Positions 25,000 to 37,015 of a stretch of DNA of 64,000 nt are shown piece by piece (the stretch's first letter is position 1; each line of letters begins with the position of its first letter). This DNA is from Cyclina sinensis (taxonomy: Eukaryota; Mollusca; Bivalvia; Venerida; Veneridae): NCBI GenBank assembly GCA_012932295.1, contig JAAONU010000001.1, positions 5,913,104 through 5,977,103 on the forward strand, given 5' to 3'. The notes under the pieces were generated by a model. The model was not told the DNA's origin. It saw only the letters and a program-made list of their open reading frames with translations, and made no database searches. Position numbers and translations under genes: made by a program.

Positions 25000-27422
25000 C
25001 AAGAGGGCCATGATGGCCCTATATTGCTCACCTGAGTATGACTGCTTTTAACAAAGTTGCTATGGACCTGGTCAATTGACCCCAGATGATCCATATTCGA
25101 ACTTGACCTAGAAATTATTGAATCAATCTTTCTGACAAATTTCAAGGTTATTTGGACTGAAAGTAAAGCCTCTAGAGTGTTATCAAGGTATTTCCATATT
25201 TGGGCTCTGTGACCTAGTTTTTGACCCCAGATGATCCATATCCAAACCTGACCATCAAAACAATCATCAAAACAACCTTTCTGACAAATTTCCAGGACAT
25301 TTGGACTGAAAATGTAGCCTCTAGTGTGTTTACAAAGTTTTTCGATATTTAGGCTCTGTGACCTAGTTTCTTAATCCAGATTACCCATACTCAAAGTTGA
25401 GCTGGAAATCACAGAAGCAACCTTTCTGACAAATTTTCAGGTTACTTGGAATTAAAATCTTAACTCAAGAGTGTTAACAAGGTTTTTCCATATTTGGGCT
25501 CTGTGACCTAGTTTTTGATAAAAGATGACCCATATTAGTACTTCAGCTAGAAATCATCAAAACAACCTGTCTGACAAATTTCCAGGATATTTGGACTAGA
25601 AATTTAACCTCTGGAGTGTTAAAATGGTTTTAACATTTTAGGGCTTTTTGACCTAGTTTTTGATCCCATATGACCCATATCCTAACCTGGGCTAGAAATC
25701 ATTGAAACAACCTTGCTGACAAATTTCAAGGATATTTGGACTGAAAATGTAACCTCTAGAGCACTAACAAGGATTTCTACTTTTTGGCCCTGTGTCCTAG
25801 TTTTTGACCCCAGATAACCCATATTCAAAACTGAGCTAGAAACTATTAAAACAATCTTTCTGACAAATTTCAAGGTTATTTGAACTGAAAATGTTACCTC
25901 AATGCGTGTTAACAAGGTTTTTCCATATTTGGAGTCTGTGACCTAGTTTTTTTACCCCAGATGACCTTTATTCGAATCTCAGCTAGAAATCATTAAAACA
26001 TCCTTTCTGACAAATTTCTAGAATATTTGGACTAAAAAAAAGCTTCTAGAGTGTTAACAAGTTTTTATCTATTTTTGGGCTCTGTGACCTAGTTTTTGAT
26101 TTCAGATGACCCATATTCAAATTTAACCTAGAAATCATTGAAACAACCTTTGAGACAGATTCCAGGTTATTTGGACTGAAAATGTTACCTCTAGAGTGTT
26201 AACAAGGTTTTTCCATATTTGGGCTCTGTGACATAGTTTTTGACCCCAGATGAACCAATTTTGAACTTGAGCTAAAAATCATCAAAACAACCTTTCTGAC
26301 AAATTTCCAGGATATTTTGACTGAAAATGTAACCTCTAGAGTGTTAACAAGGTTTTTCTTTTCCTGGGCTCTGTGACCTAGTTTTTGAACCCAGATGACC
26401 CATATTCGAACTTGAGCTAGAAATCATAGAAACAACCTCTCTGACAAATTTCCAGATTATTTGGACTGAAAATGTTACCTCTCCTTCTACAAGAAGATTT
26501 TCAAAGTTTTCGCTATATAAGCCTATGTAAAACCAATGACCCCGGGGTGGGGCCAAATTTGACCCAAGGGGTATAATTTGAACAAACTTGGTAGAGGTCC
26601 ACTAGACAATGCTACACACCAAATCTTAAGGCTCAGGGCCTTGTGGTTTCAGACAAGAAGATTTTCGAAGTTTTTCCTATATAAGCCTATGTAAAACCAA
26701 TGACCCCAGGGTGGGGCCAAATTTGAAACCAGAGGTATAATTTGAACAAACTTGGTAGAGGTCCACTAGACAATGCTACATACCAAATATCTAAGCTCTA
26801 TGCCTTACGGTTTCTGACAAGAAGATTTTTAAAGTTTTTCCTATATAACTCTATGTAAAACAAGTTACCCCTGGGGCGGGGCCATTTTTGACCCAGAGGC
26901 CATGATTTGAACAAACTTGGTAGAGGTCCACTAGACAATGGTACACACCAAATATCTTAGCTCTATGCCTTACGGTTTCTGACAAGAAGATTTTTAAAGT
27001 TTTTCCTATATAACTCTATGAAAAACAAGTTACCCCTGGGGTGGGGCCATTTTTGACCCCAGGATCATAATTTGAACAAACTTGGTAGAGGTTCACTAGA
27101 TGATGCTTTATACCAAATATCAAAGCTCCAGGCCTTGTGGTTTCTGACAAGAAGATTTTTAAAGATCCAACTTTTAAAATCTGTTTTTAGCTCCTGTGAC
27201 CCAGAAATGCAATGAACCGGAACCATTTGAACAAACTTGGTAGAGCTTCATGCAAGGAACATTCTAGGCAAGTTTCATTAAATTTTGCCAAGTGGTTTCA
27301 GAGGAGATGTCGTTTGAATGAATTGTGGACGACGGACGGACGGACGGACGGACGGACGGACGGACGGACGCCGGACAATCAAGGATCCTAAAAGCTCACA
27401 TGAGCATGCTCAGGTGAGCTAA
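25000..27422 (+). mobile_element. Complete head-array-tail element with two different arrays
   Basis: The head is CAAGAGGGCCATGATGGCCC then TATATTGCTCACCTGAGT. Array 1 (25070-26480) has about eight 150-170-bp units ('tctgacaaatttccaggatatttggactgaaaatgt'-type text). Array 2 (26490-27170) has four about 150-bp units of the 'gaacaaacttggtagaggtcc' family. The microsatellite 27327-27373 and the tail hairpin GCTCACATGAGCATGCTCAGGTGAGC plus TAA follow. Flanking host text closes perfectly without it. Confidence 0.85.
27327..27373. repeat. (GGAC)n microsatellite
   Basis: Longest ACGG/GGAC tract in the window, about ten uninterrupted tetramers, placed just before the tail hairpin as in other elements of this class. 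Confidence 0.95.
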
Positions 27423-27959
27423 CAAACTTGGTAAGGACCTATAGCTTATGCTCAAAGCGAAATATTTAAGCTCTACGTCTTGTGGTTTCAGACAAGATTT
27501 TTTTTTTTTTTTTTAAGTCTTCCCTATATAAGCCTATGTAAAGTAACTCCCATGGCTGCCTTTTAATGACCAAAGGGGGCATTATTTGAACAATCTTAGT
27601 AGAGGACCTCCAATGATCCTCCATGCAAAAAATCTAAGGTCTAAAATGTACCTAATCTCATAAGAATATTTTCAAACATTCAATAGTTAACACATATAAT
27701 ACCAAAGGGGTGGGGCCAATCTTGTCCCCAGGGACATAATTTTAACAAACTTGGTAGAGGACCTCTAGCTTGTGTTCAGTGCAAAATATCAAAGTTTTCT
27801 GGCCTTTACGCCTTCTGGTTTCATACAAGCAGATTTTTTAAGGCTTCTGTACATAAGCCTTTGTAAAATCAAGTGAACCTGGGGCAGGGCCATTAATGAC
27901 CCTAGGGGCATAATTTTAACAATCTTGGTGAAGGACCTGTAGCTGATGCCCCATGCAAA
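27423..27959. repeat. Host array resuming after the 25000 element
   Basis: Resumes at CAAACTTGGTAAGGACC and contains three to four degenerate units ('gcctatgtaaa', 'ttgaacaatcttagtagagg'). It is then interrupted by the next head at 27960. Confidence 0.65.
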
Positions 27960-28653
27960 CAAGAAGGCCATGATAGCCCTGGATTGTTCACCTGAGTTCT
28001 TTGGCTGTGGGTTTGCTGTTAAGCAAACATCAGAAGCAGTATAACATATTCTAATTGAAGATCTGTTGGTGCCTACAAACAAAATATCTAAAATACCAGT
28101 CAATAAACAAGAGGGTCAATGGGACCCTGGGTCGCTCACCTGCCAACAACTGCTCAAGGTTGCAAGAGTCAGTGGATGCAAATACAATTGCCAATTGACT
28201 CAAAGGGCGCAGGCAATTATGACCATGGGGTCATCTTTGGTAGAGTTTCACTAGATGTTGTGCGTCATCAGGATTGTTAAAGCACAACGTGGACTATAAT
28301 GGACTGAGCCTCATAAAAAATATATCAGGCACGTATACACATGATACCTACAGTACAGCTCAGGCAATTTTTCCAAAGTCCGCCGATCCCCGTGATTTTT
28401 TTACGGGTGGATTGTCACTGCGATGTCCCCGCGACAGTTGTGACTTTCCGCTCGTCCACTCGATCGGGTGAAATTTGCGCTGCGGGATATCGTCACCGCG
28501 GATCACTGTGAAATATTGCAGCGGTATTTCGCTCTCTCGGGTGACCATTAATTTATTTATTACACGGGGACATTTATTTCTATTACTGTACGTCTGTAAA
28601 GTATAACGAACTCAAACACATTTTTTAAAGAAAAAAAAACTTTATGTGAATTA

Positions 28654-29049
28654 TGGTCGTTTCGTCAAACCGTCGTTTCCTCAAACTTATTTTATATAGC
28701 AAGCAAAAAGTCGTTTCGTCAAATTAATAATATATAGTATTTCACACCTATTGAAATAAAATTATAATTGATTGCTGAAGTGTGTTTGTGATTCATTAAA
28801 ATGAATGTGCAATCAACCTAATTAGCGGGATAATAATCTAATTTGTATAATTACCGATAAGACAAACAATTAATCAGCGGTACCTTTGCGCGACGTTTAA
28901 TGTGAACAGCTTTAACATTAATAGTCTGTTTGCATGTAATTGCATCTGTTTGACACTTCCGTAAAATCGGTAATTATCTACTCTAAAAATTAAGTTTGAC
29001 GAACAAACTACCTGTTTTGTACAGAAAAATAAGTTTGACGAAACGACCA
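28654..29049. mobile_element. Nested MITE-like inverted-repeat element
   Basis: The left end TGGTCGTTTCGTCAAAC is mirrored at the right end (reverse complement TGGTCGTTTCGTCAAAC). Secondary motifs (TCGTTTCCTCAAACTTATTT, TCGTTTCGTCAAATT, AAGTTTGACGAAC) lie just inside. About 396 bp. No clear target duplication and no coding sequence. Confidence 0.65.
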
Positions 29050-29257
29050 ACACCCCTTTATGTTATGTATTTAAACGACGTAACACCTGTCGTATGTAAA
29101 TAATTACAAAATTTAAAGATTTGCGTGTGAAATTTCCTCAACTGCTATATCATGTTTATTCACCTAAATAAACATGTTGATCATGACCGTTACAGGGTTC
29201 CTGCTGTCGCTCGCCAAAATTTTAATTCTGGCGCTTAAAATCTTTAATTGGTTAATT

Positions 29258-29404
29258 TTACTGGCCCCAACGTAAGATTGACCCTAGAACTTTAGTCATT
29301 AACATTTGAAATGACATAGGTGCATTTTTGAGACCAAAAGGCATCCTATTGAACTCATAGATTCCGGACGAAACACAAAAAGCTGCCTTGTGACGTGTTT
29401 TGGA
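29258..29404 (-). pseudogene. Ty3/Gypsy reverse transcriptase fragment
   Basis: The minus strand reads K-A-A-F-C-V-S-S-G-I-Y-E-F-N-R-M-P-F-G-L-K-N-A-P-M-S-F-Q, then M-L-M-T-K-V-L-G-S-I and a stop. The Y-E-F-x-R-M-P-F-G-L-x-N-A-P-x-x-F-Q motif is the central fingers/palm segment of Ty3/Gypsy reverse transcriptases, in which it precedes the catalytic YxDD. The YxDD segment and all other domains are absent, so this is a roughly 145-bp relic. It sits inside the 28351-29777 DNA transposon, in the reverse orientation relative to the window. Confidence 0.8.
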
Positions 29405-32400
29405 TCGTTTTTCCGTTTTCTTGAAACTTTTTTTATTGAACTGTTTTGTGATGTGATTCTCCCCGATAAATGTACATTAATATCACTGAGCTAATTAAAT
29501 AATTTTAATGATTAAAATCAACAGTAGCATTGTAAGTCTTATTGATTTTTTAAAAGAAGATTACGTTGTACATTTACGTGAACATTTACAGGTATATCCG
29601 AATTAATCACGGCAAATCTCTGATTTTTCACCGCGGATTGCGGGTTTTTTTTACTACCCGTCCGCGGTGACATGTCACCGCGGCTGACTATAGTATGTCC
29701 CCCGCGATTTTCCGCTCGCCGTTAAAAGTGTCCACGGTGACAGAGCGGAAAGTGGAAAAATTGCTTGAGCTGTACTGTAACATGTTTAAAGTTTCAAAGC
29801 AGTATCTTGAAAAATGTAGAAGTTTGTGCCGCAATATTTTTTTAAAAATCCTGCCGTTATACAAAAAACTAGGTTGCTGTGAACTGAATGTTGGAACACC
29901 GTTCCAAACAGGGATTATGTACATGACACATGTTCACTCTATTGCCAATTCTTCTAATTATTTTAAAATCCAACCATAGATGCAAAAAATATATGGGCAA
30001 GACACAAACTATCAGCAGTAAGACCTATATAGCAGAACTTACTTAGTTCAGAGGGTTGCTGTGACATGGATCTTGGAGGGAGGAACATGGGTTTCGAGTG
30101 TAACACATACTTATTTTAATTTTTGGCTGTAAGGGTTGCAGGGACTTTCAGTCTTTAATAATGTTATTTATAATACTAGAACTTTTATTAAAATACAATG
30201 TACACAATTATAAAGAAAAAGATTCATAACGGAAAAAATGTGTAAATGCAATCTTTAATAAAATAGAACAATATTAGTTCTTCAAAATTATTTTTCCCTG
30301 ACTTTTCACTAACTTTTCTGGATTTTTATTTTTCACTGACCAATTTTCAAAATTCCCTGACAATTCCCTGACCTTGAAAAAAAATCAAATTTCCCTGACT
30401 TTTCAAGTCCACTGGCAACCCTGCAAGATCTTATATTAACTCAAGTATTGTACAAGTCTGATTAAATTCAAATAAAAAATGAAGCTGCTATTGTGCAGAC
30501 AAGGTCTAAATAGTTAATTTTGGCACTTTCAGGGGCCATCATCGGCTAGATATCATCGAGATAAACATTCTGACAAAGCTTGAAGAAGATCGGAGCAAAA
30601 TTAAGACTACTACAGTGCGGACAAGCTTTTTCTATAATTTGACCTAGTTACCTAGTTTTCAAGGTCACATAACCCAGTTTCGAACCTGACCTAGATATCA
30701 TTGAGATACACATTCTGACCAAGCTTGAAGAAGATGGGACCAAAATTAAGACCGCTAGAGTGCGAACAAGCTTTTTCTAAAATTTGAACTAGTTACCTTG
30801 TTTTCAAGGTCACATGACCCTGTTACGAACTTGACCTAGATATCATTGAGATAAACAATCTGACCAAGTTTGAAGAAGATCGGACCAAAATTAAGACTGC
30901 TAGAGTGCGGACAAGCTTTTTCTATAATTTGACCTTGTGACCTAGTTTTGAAGGTCACATGACCCAGTTTCGAACTTGATCTAGATATCATTGAGATAAA
31001 CATTTTGACCAAGTTTGAAGAAGATCGCACCAAAATTAAGACTGCTAGAGTGCGGACAAGCTTTTTCTATAATTTGACCTAGTTACTTAGTTTTAAGGGT
31101 GAGATGACCCAGTTATGAACTTGACCTAGATATCATTGAGATAAACATTCAACCAAGTTTAAAGAAGATCGCACCAAAACTAAGACCGCTAGAGTGCGGA
31201 CAACAATTGTGAATGGACGACGGACGAAAGGCGATCTCATAAGCTCACCCTGTCACTATGTGAAAGGTGAGCTAATAAAGGCTCTATGACAGAAAGCAAA
31301 AAAATACATTATTAGCAGCAGTGACCTTGACCATGACCCAGTGACCTTAAACCCCCATATAGGAGTAGAGGTCAATGCAAGGAACCTGCATACCAAATAT
31401 CAGATATTGGTCTACAAGTAAAGGCTCAATGACGTACAGTAGATAAATCTATTTTTAACCATGGTGACCTTAACCCTAATCTAATGGAAGAGGTTCATGC
31501 AAGGTGTCTATATTCTAAATATTTAAAACATCAATCAATAAATGAAGGCGACAGGACAAAAAATAGAAAAATAGAAAAATCCATGTTAGCCTTAGTGATC
31601 TTGACCTTGACCAAGTGACCTCAAACTCCACCTAACAGTAGGGTTCCTTGCAAGTTACCTACATACCAAATATTTTAGATATTGATCAATAAATCAACTC
31701 AATGGGGTAAAGTACAAAAATCTATTTTTAGCCTCAATGACCTTGACATTGACCCAAATGAATGGCAGAGATTCATGCAAGGTGACTATATACAAAATAT
31801 CTAAGATATCTGTCGATAAATTAAGGTTCTATGACAAAAATCTGAAAAGTCTCTTTTAGACCTGGTGACCCAGAAGCAGGGCCAATTTTGACCACAGGGC
31901 TAAGATCTTAACAAACTTAGTAGAGGTCTACTAGACCAGGTTACACATCAAATATCTTAACACTATGCCTTGTGATTACTGACAAAAAGATTTTTGTTTC
32001 TATGCAAGTCTTCACAAAAATAAACTGATCTCTGGGGGTGGGGTCAGTTTTGACCACAAAAACATCATTTTGAAGGATCTTGGTAGAGGACTTCTAGAAG
32101 ATGCTCCATGCAAAATATTTTAGCACTAGGCCCTCTGGTTTCATAGAAGAAGATTTTCAAAGTTTCTCTACATAAGCCTCAATTAAATCAAGTGACCGCT
32201 GGGGTGAAGCCATTTATGATCCAAGAGGCATAATTTGAACAACATTTGAAGAGGAGCTCTACATGAACCAGTATGCCAAAGATCAAATCCCAAAGGACAG
32301 TAGTTTCAGACAAGAAGATTTTTAATTTTTCCCTACATATGCCTCTATATAGACAAGTGACCCCTGGGGCTGGGTTAGTTTTGACTCTAAGGTCTTATGG

Positions 32401-32538
32401 TTTCAGCCAAAAATATTTTTAAAGATTTTTCATTTGATTGCCATAGCAACCAGAGTTCTGCATGGAACTGAATCCTTTAAACAACTTTGGTAGAGCTTCA
32501 TGCTAGGAAATATCCAAGTTTCATTAACTTTGGGCAGT

Positions 32539-32551
32539 TGGTTTCAGAGGA
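32539..32551. repeat. Target-site duplication, left copy
   Basis: TGGTTTCAGAGGA, identical to 32818-32830, bracketing the SINE. Confidence 0.93.
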
Positions 32552-32817
32552 TTTGGTTCAGTTTTAACAGCTGTGCTTATACCGAGCAGTCAGTCCACCT
32601 TACATGTGTTCCTGGGTAACAAAGCAGTGTACTAACTAATTTCTCCGCAAACACTGACTACTTCCTCACTTCCTTGAGAGGTGAGGGACAAATGACCTAT
32701 AGATGCATTGTCTGCAATCAATTAACATGGAGAAATTTTGCCAGCCCTGATGGGGATCGAACTGGATCTCCTGGATTGACAATCTGATAATCTACCGATT
32801 GAGCTAGCCGGGCCAGC
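32552..32817 (-). mobile_element. tRNA-derived SINE with 13-bp target-site duplication
   Basis: On the minus strand it begins GCTGGCCCGGCTAGCTCAAT with box A (TAGCTCAATCGG) and box B (AGTTCGATCCC). The SINE body with CGGAGAAATT and TTTGTCCCTCACC follows, ending near GTTAAAACTGAACC. It is flanked by the perfect direct repeat TGGTTTCAGAGGA at 32539-32551 and 32818-32830. The head has both internal Pol III promoter boxes. Confidence 0.92.
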
Positions 32818-32830
32818 TGGTTTCAGAGGA
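32818..32830. repeat. Target-site duplication, right copy
   Basis: TGGTTTCAGAGGA, identical to 32539-32551. The host array motif 'ggtttcagaggagat' is restored when the SINE is removed. Confidence 0.93.
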
Positions 32831-32880
32831 GATAATATTTGAATCAAATTATTGATGGATCACAATTGCTCACAAGAGCA

Positions 32881-33377
32881 TTATAATTGAAGATTTTTGA
32901 GGACCTTATATTTCATTCAAACAGAACCCTTGGGCAGGGCCAATATTCAACCCAGAGACAAAATTTGAACAAGCTTAGTATGTATCCACTACACAATGCA
33001 ACATTCAAAATATCTAAGCTCTAGGGTATACAGTTTCAGACAAGAAATTTTTGAAAGTCTTTCATTTGTAAGCCTTGGTAACATCAAATGACTCTAAAAG
33101 GCCATTAATTACCCAAAGGAGAAAATTTGAATAATCTTGGTAGAGGATCTTTAGCTGATGCTCCATGCAAAATATTTAAGGTCTATAGCTAACAGTTTCT
33201 ATTAAGAAAATTTTTAAAGATTAAATATTTTACACAAATATGATCCCTAGGGAATTTTGATCTCAGAGATATCATTTGAACAAACTTGATAGAGGTCCTT
33301 TAGACAATGCAACTTACAAAATATCTAAGATCTAGGAAATACAGTTTTAGACAAGATTTTTTTTAGTATTTCCTCTA
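32881..33377. repeat. Degenerate array units
   Basis: Three to four decayed units of the 'ttgaacaaacttgatagaggtcc' family. No gene is seen. Confidence 0.6.
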
Positions 33378-35765
33378 CAGTACTGGACACGCGAAACCCG
33401 CACAATTCGCGTATTCGCAGCGAACTATCATGCTTTATAACGCGAGCGAATTCGCGGCAACTTGAGACAATTGCCGCGAATTCAACTCGCGGCGATTTTG
33501 CCGTGAACATTTGCCGTGATTCGCCGGGAATAATACATGTTCATTTGTATAATAAATGTAGATCTATCTTGTACTTTGTGAACTTGAAACCATTCGTATT
33601 TAAATGATATACATGTACAAGTACGAAAATTAATTAGTAGATCTACATGAAGTTGTATCAAGAAAATCTTGTAATTTTCTAAAATGCCTCTTCTCTATTT
33701 ATCTTTGATGCCAACAGCAAATATAAATAATCACGGCGAAATCAAATAACACCGTTAAAAACTTTCCTTGAATGGTGGAATCATGACCTCAATGTATAAA
33801 TGCGACGCAGTACAAGTATGCGGCTCCATCGGTAGGTAAATAGTGTACATGTACACGTGTAAGAATATTTTTTTAAGGGGGATACATATTGAGTTTAAAG
33901 AAGAGATATAAATATAATATATATGTGGTAAAAGATATTTAGTTACATAAAAAGATACATAATTGATACGACATTAACTTGTTCATTTCTAAATGTATCC
34001 CCATATTGGAAACGTTACATAAGACTTCAGTAACACCAATGACTGCTGTAAAGTAGAACTGTTTCTCACATTCTGTTTCGTCTGTTTATTTATTTTGATT
34101 TTAAATTTTGAAATTTGTAATCGTTCTTTTTCAGACTGACAATGGACAGAGACCGTTTACCCTTCCATAACTGGTTTGCTGCTTGTGAATTTTATTTTCA
34201 TGTAGGCGAGGACAAGCAATTCAAAACACAAAGAAATAATGATGTACTATGTTATTTTGCTTGGAGTATTATAAGTTTTATTTGCTATGTTAATCTGTCA
34301 TTTCAACCTTCATATATCGTTCTGAAAAAAACAACAGTACTTTTGAATGAATGCAGTCGTTTTTTTTCTTTATGGAAATGGATTATGTCACGTATTTCAC
34401 GCGATACTTAATCCTTGTCAATATCTCCTTACAAAACTAGGTGTTACCATTTAAAGATTTTCCGAAAATGAGAATTGAAAGTAGAGAGCAAGCATCCAAA
34501 AGCATGCAGCATTAGATCATGTGATGTGGAAAAAGCGGTAAAATACTGGGATTTTTTTATGGAAAATTACTCAGGCTTGCTGTCAAAGTATAGCTCTTGA
34601 ATTACAACCAATAAAAATACGGTGTTGTATCACGTGTAAAGATCATAGGTCACGGGAATTGTGATTGACAGGTTGTTTCTTTGAGGCTACATATAGGTTT
34701 CACAACAATATTACGATACCAAAGATTGTGAAATTCATCCCAAAATGATAGAAATATAAAAGGGAAGTGTTGAGCCACTGAAATTTACAAGTGTTTGTTA
34801 TGCATCGAAAAAATCTATTTATACAAGATCTGTAGATTTCACTTTCAAACCAGAGCTCAGATTGGTGATACACAATTACACTATAGCAATGTTCTTAAAC
34901 AAATGCACAATTTATGAGAAGTAAGTCCAGCACATATATCATAAACTATAAAGAATTTAAGATGCAGCTAATCCAAGACAAATGAAAACACGAGTACGAT
35001 TGGTAAATTTAAAATTGTGATGTTATGGAATTGAATTAGCAGAGTTTTGTAAGTAAATTATTTTATTGTCGACCAATCAACTTGCATCTTGCTACTCATC
35101 ACCTACTCATCTCATGCACCTAGCATTTTTTACTCGTGAAATTGAAAGTAAAGAAAGTCTCAATTTAAGTGATAAAACTTTTACAATTTTCAACAATCAT
35201 AATTAGCGTATTAGACGTAATAATTAGTTACACCTGTGAATCGGTGCTAAATGTCGCTCTGTATTGTTCTAAAAATAGAATATGTGCGAAAGTAAACAAT
35301 GGATTTTAATTACATTTGTATTATTATCAAAATAACAATTGGACAATTTGTTACCGTGCGTTCTTTGATGTAGTTCCAATTACCTTTTGTAATTTTAATC
35401 TCGTTTTGTTGTTAACTAATTTTCACCAGCACCTGATTGCTTTGTTTTCGAATACAAAATGTATATGCTGTACACTGTACAATGTTCAATGGCTAAATAT
35501 TAATAAATATACATGACATTTACAAGATTTTTCAAAGTTTTCAAAATTAAAGACCCCTGGGAATGACCAAGTAGTACTTTGTAATACAAATATTGCTATA
35601 GATTCGCCGTAAATTACGGCGATACATCGCGGCAATTTTTCGTGAACCGCCATGAAATGCGGCGAACTTGCACGCGGCGATGTTTTACCGCGTAGTGTCC
35701 CGTCGCGTCATAGACTACACTCGCGGCATAACGCGACTTTTGCGGGTTTCGCGTGTCCAGTACTG
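33378..35765. mobile_element. TA-type TIR transposon, 2388 bp
   Basis: Left TIR CAGTACTGGACACGCGAAAC and right TIR (reverse complement) CAGTACTGGACACGCGAAAC continue to CCGC. TA lies at 33376-33377 and 35766-35767, and the host text TTTCCTC-TA-TATAAC is restored on removal. Both ends are CpG-rich (GCGAATTCGCGGC, CGCGGCGATG). The 34440-34770 interior is shared with the 51548 element, whose TIRs differ. No transposase is found. The 89-codon frame at 34142-34411 has no recognisable motif. Confidence 0.92.
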
Positions 35766-35767
35766 TA

Positions 35768-36290
35768 TATAACAATCTTGGTTCAGTACTTTTAGATAAT
35801 GCTCCATGTAAAATAAGGTCTTAAGCTTACAGTTTCTCACAAGATTTATTTAAATCAAAAAGGACACAGGAGCGGGGCCAATTCTGACCTCAGGGACATT
35901 ATTAAAACAAACTAGGTAGAGGTCCACTTGACAATGAAATGTAAAAAATATATCTAACCTCTAAGGCAAACATTTTAAACAAGAGGACTTTTTAAGCCTT
36001 TCTTATATAATCTTATGTAAAATCAAGTGACCCCTTAGACAGGGCCGTTAATGACCCTAAGAGCATTATTTGAAAAAACTTCCTATAGTACCTTTAGATG
36101 ATGCTCCATGCAAAATATCCAAGGTCTACAGCTTACTGTTTCTCACAAGAAGATTTTCAAAGATTAAATATTTTACACAAATAGGACCCCCAAGCATCAT
36201 AATAGTTACCCTAGGGACATAATTTGAACAAACTTGGTAGAGGTCCACTAGACAATGCTTCATGCCAAATTTAAAAACTTAGAAAACTTT
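35768..36290. repeat. Degenerate array units abutting exon 3
   Basis: Resumes the array interrupted at 33375 ('gaacaaacttggtagaggtccac', 'aaaatcaagtgaccccttag'). It ends about 125 bp from the exon 3 donor. Confidence 0.65.
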
Positions 36291-36346
36291 TTCAAACTTA
36301 CAGAAAGTCTGCGTCTATATATTTCTCTTTCTTTTTCTTTTTTTTA

Positions 36347-37015
<669 letters not shown>

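Larger units (their letters stand above)
28351..29777. mobile_element. TA-type TIR transposon, 1427 bp, with empty site at 944-945
   Basis: Left TIR CAGTACAGCTCAGGCAATTT and right TIR (reverse complement) CAGTACAGCTCAAGCAATTT extend to about 25 bp with one mismatch. TA duplicates lie at 28349-28350 and 29778-29779. The paralogous host copy at 944-945 has a single TA and no insert. Subterminal regions are rich in CCGCGG/CGCGG motifs. No transposase is recognised. It contains a nested inverted-repeat element and a reverse transcriptase fragment. Confidence 0.95.
28108..31275 (+). mobile_element. Long head-array-tail element, copy 2 (carries a nested transposon)
   Basis: The same element as 702-3330: head CAAGAGGGTCAATGGGACCC, unique segment, array with GACCTAGATATCATTGAG (about 30545-31200), GGACGACGGACG, and tail GCTCACCCTGTCACTATGTG..GGTGAGCTAA. 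It has fewer array units than copy 1 and is split at the TA of GATACCTAACATG by the 28351-29777 transposon. Confidence 0.88.
27960..32880 (+). mobile_element. Head-array host element containing the 28108 copy
   Basis: The head is CAAGAAGGCCATGATAGCCC then GGATTGTTCACCTGAGTT. About 150 bp in, it is split by the 28108-31275 element. It resumes at TAAAGGCTCTATGAC, continuing with 'tgaccttgacc(a)tgacccagtgacct' units to about 31860 and 'gcagggccaa' units to 32530, then a SINE. The tail is badly decayed (GATCACAATTGCTCACAAGAG near 32858-32880), so the right end is approximate. Confidence 0.6.

Noticed and set aside
27327..27373. Regular GGAC repeats considered as a CRISPR-like or protein-coding repeat
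   Set aside because: A plain tetranucleotide microsatellite in the usual place before the tail hairpin; there are no spacers and the context is eukaryotic.
34142..34411. Frame starting MDRDRLPFHNW after a TTTTTCAG acceptor-like site in the 33378 transposon; an adjacent frame reads TDNGQRPF
   Set aside because: Considered as a transposase or integrase remnant (TDNG occurs in integrase cores), but the match is four residues and the rest does not fit.
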